From the NCBI GenBank assembly GCA_031181145.1, contig JAPSLB010000007.1:62001-126000 (forward strand): 64,000 bases of DNA, in the 5' to 3' direction. Positions 59,193-64,000 of this stretch are shown here, piece after piece. How positions within the stretch are numbered: the first letter of the stretch is position 1; each line of letters begins with the position of its first letter. Source of the DNA: Microvirga sp. (GTDB lineage: Bacteria; Pseudomonadota; Alphaproteobacteria; Rhizobiales; Beijerinckiaceae). The notes beneath the pieces are model-generated. The model ran no database searches. It had not been told where the DNA came from and saw only the letters and a list, made by a program, of their open reading frames with translations. Both the position numbers and the translations under genes were made by a program.

Positions 59193-61895
59193 ATGACAAG
59201 CGAGAACCAGACTTTCCATGTAGCCCTGGAGTCTCCTGCCTCATCGGCGTTCAGTGCCGCAACTCCCGTCGAATCGCAGCTGACCTTGCGCCAAGTGATC
59301 GATCGCTTTGCCGCCCTGCAACCGCACCATCCAGCGATCCTCTCGTCGGGTTTTGCCCCTCTGACTTACCGAGATCTGCGGGATCAGCTGGATGGGATCC
59401 GCACCCGTCTCCGCCAAGGAGGCTTCGCCCCCAGCGCGCGGATCGGGGTGGCGCTTCCGAACGGGCCGGAAGCAGTGCTCGCCATTGTCGCCGTCGCCTG
59501 TTCGGCTGTGGCCGTTCCTCTTGATCCCAGGCAGATCCCCGCCGAGCACGATCGTCTCTTCGAGCTTCTCCGCTTGGACGCCCTCCTGGTCCTGCGAGGC
59601 GGCTCTCCCGAGCTGCGGCTCACGGCCGGGCGACGGCACGTCGCCCTCATCGAGGCGGCACCCGACGGAAACGGCAGGCTTGGCCTGACCCTGGATATTC
59701 CGGCCTCGGCCTCCCCCGCCCCAGACAGCGACCCTGCGCCCCAAAACCCGGCTTTTATCCTGCAGACCTCCGGTACGACCGCACGACCGAAGCTGATTCC
59801 CTTCAGTCACGCCAACATGCTGGCGGCAGCGGCCCGGCTCCACGCATGGTTCGGGCTCACGCCCCAGGACCGCTGCCTGAGCGTATCGCCGCCCTACTAT
59901 TCCCATGGACTGAAGGTGACGGTGTTCACGCCCCTGCTCACCGGCGGAAGCATCGCGATTCCGGCAAACGCCGCCGCAGTCGATCTGACCGAGTGGTTCG
60001 AGACGCTCCGCCCGACCTGGTACTCGGCAGGTCCCACGCTCCACCGTGCCGTGCTGGACAAAGCCAAGGCGACCGCGGATGCCGCCGCGACACACACCCT
60101 GCGCCTCATCATTTCAGGCGGTGCGCCGCTCCCCCAGGCGGTGCGCGAGGAGCTGCAGGCGAGCCTGAAGGTGCCGGTCTTGGAGCATTACGGCTCCAGC
60201 GAGGCCGCGCAGATCGCCGCCAATCTCCCCCTACCAGGGCCGAACAAGCCGGGGACATGTGGCGTCCCCTGGCCAGGAACGGTTGTCATCGTCGACGAGG
60301 AAGGGCACCCGCTGCCGTATGGCGCGCGAGGCGAGGTCTGGGTCCGCGGCCCCACGGTGATGACCGGCTATCTGGATGATCCTGAACTCAACCGGCACGC
60401 TTTCGTGGAAAGCTGGCTGCGAACGGGCGATCTCGGCAGCCTTGACGAGGACGGCTTTCTTTCCATCCACGGGCGTCTGACCGAGTTGATCAACCGGGGT
60501 GGCGAGAAGGTTTCGCCCGTCGAGATCGATCAGGCGCTCCTGCGCCATCCGGCGGTGGCCGAAGCGGCTGCCTTCGCAGTTCCTCACCCACGCTATGGCG
60601 AGGATGTCGCTGCGGCGGTCACCCTCCGTCCCGGCGCCGGCCTGCAACCCGCGGACCTCCGCCAGTTCCTCGAAGACAAGCTGGCGCTATTCAAGATCCC
60701 GCGCAGCATCCTCATCCTGGACCAGCTGCCCAAGGGCATCACGGGCAAGATCCAGCGCCGGCAACTGGCGAGCATTCTCGCTTCGAGCGCGGGCACAGCC
60801 AGGAACCCGCCCGCTCCGGCTGTCAGCCCGCACCTCGCGATGATCGAACGCGAACTGCTGGGAATATGGCAAAGGCTGCTCAAGCGGGACGACCTGACAT
60901 GCGATGACGACTTCTTCGAACGTGGCGGCGACTCCCTGCTGGCCATCGAGATGTTGCTGGAGTTGGAGAAAGCCGTAGGCCACCCGCTTCCGGCCTCACT
61001 CCTGTTCCAGGGCGAAACCATCCGCCTCCTCGCCCCCAAGATCGCCCAGCGGGTGAGTTCTCCCGAGGGTCCCTGCGCCGTATTCAATGCCGGTGGGGAC
61101 CAGCCTCCGCTGTTCTTCTTCCTCCATGACGATCTCGATATGGGCAGCTTGCTGGTCCGGCGGCTGGTGCATCTGCTGCCGCCCGACCAAGCCGTTGTCC
61201 TGATTGAGCCGCACGGGGCGCGCGGCGGACACGTTCCCCGATCGATCGAGGAGATGGCGTCGGATCGCATGCAGCTGATCCTCGAGCGGCAGCCCACCGG
61301 GCCATACCGGATCATCGGCTCATGCAAGGGGGCATTGATCGCGTTTGAAGTGGCTCATCGTTTGTCCCGTGCAGGCCGAACGGTTGAGTTCGTGGGATTG
61401 GTCGATGTCCCCACCGCCAGCGCGCACGCGCCCATGCGCCTCGCACTCTCGCTAGTCGACCGCGTCGCGCCGCCTGCCGGCCTGGCATGGGCCTACGATC
61501 AGATGAACCGGTATGAGAAGCTGCCGAAGCTACGTTGGAAACAGCGGCTGGTCAAAGCAAAGGCCCTGATCGCCAAAGCACGACGCGGCACTGGCATTCC
61601 GTCACTCGTGCTCAATGAAATCTACACACCGATCATGGCGCGCTACAGGCCCATGCCCCTGGCTGAGCCGGTGGTCTTCTACGCAGCGGAGTTCGACGGC
61701 CATAGATGGCGGCGCCTCAGCCCCGACCTTACGGTCGTCGAGCTGCCGGGCGACCATAACTGCTGCATCTCAGTGGGAGCCGAAAGACTGGCTGAAGATC
61801 TGCGGCGGCGGTTCGGGGCTCATTCCCCGACACGATCCGGCTGCAGCGAACAGCGCCAGGCAGCGGCGCCTGCCAAGGGGGTGGGGTTCGGATGA
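59193..61895 (+). CDS. Stand-alone adenylation - carrier - thioesterase enzyme (NRPS-like)
   Basis: 900 residues in three modules. Adenylation domain 30-525: ILQTSGTTARPKLIPFSH (A3), EHYGSSEA (A5), LRTGDLG (A7), GRLTELINRGGEKV (A8), PKGITGKIQRRQL (A10, Lys 519). It resembles acyl-CoA/coumarate ligases more than amino-acid NRPS domains. Carrier domain 545-620 with DDFFERGGDSLLAIEML; Ser 581 takes the phosphopantetheine. Thioesterase domain 625-875: the nucleophile elbow is GSCKG (709-713), so Cys 711 replaces Ser; Asp 738 and His 855 (GDHNCC) complete the triad. It activates a carboxylic acid, loads it and releases it, perhaps as a free acid, ester or dimer. No condensation domain or other biosynthetic gene is adjacent. 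Confidence 0.85.
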   Translation: MTSENQTFHVALESPASSAFSAATPVESQLTLRQVIDRFAALQPHHPAILSSGFAPLTYRDLRDQLDGIRTRLRQGGFAPSARIGVALPNGPEAVLAIVAVACSAVAVPLDPRQIPAEHDRLFELLRLDALLVLRGGSPELRLTAGRRHVALIEAAPDGNGRLGLTLDIPASASPAPDSDPAPQNPAFILQTSGTTARPKLIPFSHANMLAAAARLHAWFGLTPQDRCLSVSPPYYSHGLKVTVFTPLLTGGSIAIPANAAAVDLTEWFETLRPTWYSAGPTLHRAVLDKAKATADAAATHTLRLIISGGAPLPQAVREELQASLKVPVLEHYGSSEAAQIAANLPLPGPNKPGTCGVPWPGTVVIVDEEGHPLPYGARGEVWVRGPTVMTGYLDDPELNRHAFVESWLRTGDLGSLDEDGFLSIHGRLTELINRGGEKVSPVEIDQALLRHPAVAEAAAFAVPHPRYGEDVAAAVTLRPGAGLQPADLRQFLEDKLALFKIPRSILILDQLPKGITGKIQRRQLASILASSAGTARNPPAPAVSPHLAMIERELLGIWQRLLKRDDLTCDDDFFERGGDSLLAIEMLLELEKAVGHPLPASLLFQGETIRLLAPKIAQRVSSPEGPCAVFNAGGDQPPLFFFLHDDLDMGSLLVRRLVHLLPPDQAVVLIEPHGARGGHVPRSIEEMASDRMQLILERQPTGPYRIIGSCKGALIAFEVAHRLSRAGRTVEFVGLVDVPTASAHAPMRLALSLVDRVAPPAGLAWAYDQMNRYEKLPKLRWKQRLVKAKALIAKARRGTGIPSLVLNEIYTPIMARYRPMPLAEPVVFYAAEFDGHRWRRLSPDLTVVELPGDHNCCISVGAERLAEDLRRRFGAHSPTRSGCSEQRQAAAPAKGVGFG

Positions 61896-62627
61896 GACAT
61901 CCTCATTGATCTTCCAAGGTGCAACCCCGCCAGTCGGAGCCATGGCCGAACCCATCCGCGCTGCGGCTGTTCAGAACAACCGTGAGAGCCGGGCATCCCT
62001 TCGGGTCGTTGCGGCTGCGCCGCGCAGGTTACCCGCGTGCTGCCACCCGGCTCCGACCATGCTCCGGCCCGTCGTGCGGCGTGATCCAAGGCGATCATGA
62101 CGAGCCGACCGGCTACTCGCGGGTGGATCTCGCCTGGAAGCCGTTCTTCGAACGGGAACCGTGATGAAACGGCTCACTGCGCCGGACGTGCCACGGGGGC
62201 TCATGCCCTAGCCTCTACCGGTCTCCGGCTCATCTGCCTCGAAAAGCAAGCACTTCAACCGCTCAGAGGGTGGCTGGCGTCCAGGCGAGGACCGGGCAAA
62301 ATCCGCTTAAGCCAAGAGAAATCAAGTCCTTATGGGCTATTCACCAGATGGCTTTGTGTCACCGGGTTGTATTTCTGTCGAGCCTCGCTCTCGTCAACCA
62401 AGGGCTGATCCGCGGTGAGGATCATTAGGAGTTTCGATTACGAAGCCCGTGCGGCGAACTCCCGATGGCGAGTCGCACAATTGTGAGAGGAATCGGTATT
62501 GGGTGACGGATCAAGCTCCCCCTAGACCGTCCCCTCTCGGCATACCCCAACAGCCATACCCGCTTGGAACCATAAACCGATCAACAGGATTGAAAACCTT
62601 GCTGTATCAACCTTGGCACGATGCGAG
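61896..62627. other. 732-bp stretch without a recognised gene
   Basis: Sequence of lower GC than its surroundings, most AT-rich after about 62280. I see no full gene; short frames occur but with no conserved sequence. It may hold the promoter of the following kinase, decayed remains of a gene (for instance the frame ending GYSRVDLAWKPFFEREP near 62100-62163), or a small RNA. Confidence 0.35.
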
Positions 62628-63770
62628 ATGACTGACGGACAGGACACAAATCAGGACGATGTGCTGCAACAGCAGCGTGTCTTGGCGGAGTTCGGCGAAC
62701 TCGCACTCAAGACGGAAGCCTTGGACGATATCCTCAACAGCGGCTGCGAGTTGGTCGGTCGTGCCCTCGATACTGCTCTCGCGAAGGTCATGGAACTCCT
62801 CCCTGATGGCAAGTCATTCAAAGCTCGTGCTGGCTATGGCTGGAAACCTGGCGTCGTCGGGCACGTGATCGTCACAGCAGATGAAAACTCACCAGAGGGG
62901 CTGACCCTTAAGGACGGGGCAGTCATCTCGAACGACATCGCGAAGGAGGAGCGGTTCGAGTACCACAAGTTCATGAAGGAGCATGGCGTGAAGGCTTTCG
63001 TGAACGTGCTGATCCTGAGCAGCAGCGGACGCCCTCCTTTCGGTGTTCTTCAAGTCGACAGCCAGACGCCACGGGACTTTACGCAATCGGACGTCGACTT
63101 CCTCAGAAGCTATGCCAATCTCTTTGGAGCAGCCATCGAGCGCCTGCGTGTGGTGGATCAGTTGCGGGCGGCAGTGAAGGACAAGGACCTTCTCATCGGC
63201 GAGTTGAACCATCGGGTGAAGAACACCCTGACGACGGTACAGTCCATCGCCTCGCAAACCCTCCGCAACGCGCCAGACCTGGATCACGCCTCCAGTGCAA
63301 TCGAGAACCGCCTTATCGCTCTGTCGCAAGTTCACAACGTTCTCACCGACCAAAGCTGGGCTGATGTGGGCCTTCACGACATCGTCGCGCAAGCAGTCGA
63401 GCCATATCGCAGTCATGGGGAAGACCGTATCCACGTGCAGGGTCCACCCGTACAAATACCACCACGCATGGCCCTCGCCCTTGCGATGGCATTGCAGGAA
63501 TTGGTGACAAATGCGGTGAAGTACGGAGCCCTGTCGAATGGCACCGGACAGATCAGGGTATACTGGCAGCTCACCGGCGGGAGTGCCTTAGATCACTTGC
63601 ACCTCATGTGGGAGGAGACGGGCGGGCCGCCTGTCCATAAACCTGCTCGACGCGGCTTCGGGACACGGCTCATTGAGCGCAGCTTGGCTCACGACCTCAA
63701 TGGTGAAGTGCGGATCGAGTTCGCCCCGACAGGCGTCCAATGCTCCGTGGACGCTCCATTGGCCGATTGA
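62628..63770 (+). CDS. GAF-domain HWE/HisKA_2-type sensor histidine kinase
   Basis: 380 residues. A GAF-like sensor (about 15-165) with LVGRALDTALAKVMELLPDG and FVNVLILSSSGRPPFGVLQVDS is followed by a kinase core whose H-box is LIGELNHRVKNTLTTVQSIA (HRVKN, the HWE/HisKA_2 form). N box: ALQELVTNAVKYGAL; then W-E dyad LMWEETGGPPV and GFGTRLIERSL. HWE kinases in this class often phosphorylate stand-alone receivers or PhyR; the receiver protein at 48761 is one conceivable partner but far away. No membrane helix, so it is cytoplasmic. Codon use is less GC-biased than in neighbouring genes. Confidence 0.88.
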   Translation: MTDGQDTNQDDVLQQQRVLAEFGELALKTEALDDILNSGCELVGRALDTALAKVMELLPDGKSFKARAGYGWKPGVVGHVIVTADENSPEGLTLKDGAVISNDIAKEERFEYHKFMKEHGVKAFVNVLILSSSGRPPFGVLQVDSQTPRDFTQSDVDFLRSYANLFGAAIERLRVVDQLRAAVKDKDLLIGELNHRVKNTLTTVQSIASQTLRNAPDLDHASSAIENRLIALSQVHNVLTDQSWADVGLHDIVAQAVEPYRSHGEDRIHVQGPPVQIPPRMALALAMALQELVTNAVKYGALSNGTGQIRVYWQLTGGSALDHLHLMWEETGGPPVHKPARRGFGTRLIERSLAHDLNGEVRIEFAPTGVQCSVDAPLAD

Positions 63771-63793
63771 CACAAACATCTCCTGACCTTGCT

Positions 63794-63819
63794 GATGGGA
63801 ACGTCCATGTCTTCCCATC
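63794..63819. terminator. Hairpin between convergent kinase and regulator genes
   Basis: GATGGGAA (63794-63801) and TTCCCATC (63812-63819) pair perfectly over a 10-base loop. It can serve both strands; no clear T-run. Confidence 0.5.
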
Positions 63820-63845
63820 GTGGAGCGTGGCTTGGCGCACGGCTA

Positions 63846-64000
63846 TCAACGCGGCACCTCCACCAAATCGAGGAAGGTCGGGTCGAAATCGGCCATTTGG
63901 GCCAAGCCCTCCCAATCCTTTATCTCCACGAGGTCTCCGCGCCACGGGATCAGCTCCTGCCTGCGAAGCGCCCGGATTGTGCGGTTCACATGGACGGTCG
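63846..64000 (-). CDS. Crp/Fnr-family transcription regulator (partial, C-terminus only)
   Basis: The last 51 codons of a gene running in from the right edge. The visible part reads VHVNRTIRALRRQELIPWRG (recognition helix of the Crp-type winged helix) and then DLVEIKDWEGLAQMADFDPT before the TGA at 63846. Sequences of this form end many rhizobial Crp/Fnr proteins. The sensor half is missing, so the ligand (cAMP-like, oxygen or none) is unknown. It converges on the kinase gene. Confidence 0.75.
   Translation of the reverse strand, partial: TVHVNRTIRALRRQELIPWRGDLVEIKDWEGLAQMADFDPTFLDLVEVPR

Noticed and set aside
1..64000. CRISPR arrays, tRNA/rRNA genes, insertion sequences, prophage
   Set aside because: No regularly spaced repeats, tRNA cloverleaf, transposase or phage genes were recognised.

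Overview
The window is chromosomal DNA of an alphaproteobacterium, most likely a GC-rich member of the Hyphomicrobiales near Methylobacteriaceae (Microvirga-like). This rests on gene content and order: the lptC-lptA-lptB-rpoN-hpf-ptsN string preceded by the short RNase D-like nrnC, a RegB/RegA-type redox pair, an EcfG-type sigma factor with a matching promoter, an MmcB-type protein, a HWE/HisKA_2-type kinase and a consensus CtrA box. No rRNA, tRNA, CRISPR array, insertion sequence or prophage was seen. Coding density is high and most gene ends abut or overlap. I worked by eye, so family names are motif-based and no homology search was run.

Layout. 1-8.6 kb: partial HerA-like ATPase, DHA2-type drug exporter, YcaQ-like DNA glycosylase, PAP2 phosphatase and RecX in one run, GNAT, OsmC-type peroxidase, PRC-barrel protein. 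8.7-15 kb: radical SAM protein coupled to a DUF4130-UdgX protein, a CPA1 antiporter, and PBP1A with a CtrA box upstream. 15-20 kb: a 1177-residue RTX/cadherin secreted protein and a Bcr/CflA exporter. 20-25.7 kb: DUF45-type metallopeptidase, PHB depolymerase, RegB/RegA, MmcB, TPR protein. 25.9-29.4 kb: an exporter-type ABC protein with every nucleotide-binding motif degraded, and a metallo-beta-lactamase-fold hydrolase. 29.4-34.4 kb: surface polysaccharide genes. 34.4-40.2 kb: FecCD-type ABC permease and ATPase, aminotransferase, PotF-like binding protein, SIMPL protein, GNAT. 40.2-48 kb: chemoreceptor, then ptsN-hpf-rpoN-lptB-lptA-lptC and nrnC.

48-53.1 kb is the stress island and the most interesting part. 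It holds a Tyr/Arg-rich secreted protein behind a perfect GGAAC-N17-CGTT promoter, a receiver protein, and the EcfG-type sigma factor. Beyond these is a minus-strand six-gene run: Hsp20, Hsp20, an unknown protein, an NDUFS4-like protein, an RNA polymerase omega paralogue and an SPW-repeat membrane protein. This run lies behind a heat-shock-type promoter and a leader that looks like a ROSE RNA thermometer. The arrangement suggests that heat switches on, together with chaperones, alternative small subunits for RNA polymerase and possibly complex I.

53.3-64 kb: HugZ-type heme-utilisation protein, cyanophycin synthetase and cyanophycinase (nitrogen/carbon storage), a small Cys-rich secreted protein, a stand-alone adenylation-carrier-thioesterase enzyme with Cys in place of the thioesterase Ser, a 730-bp stretch without a gene, a GAF-HWE histidine kinase, and the C-terminus of a Crp/Fnr regulator at the right edge.
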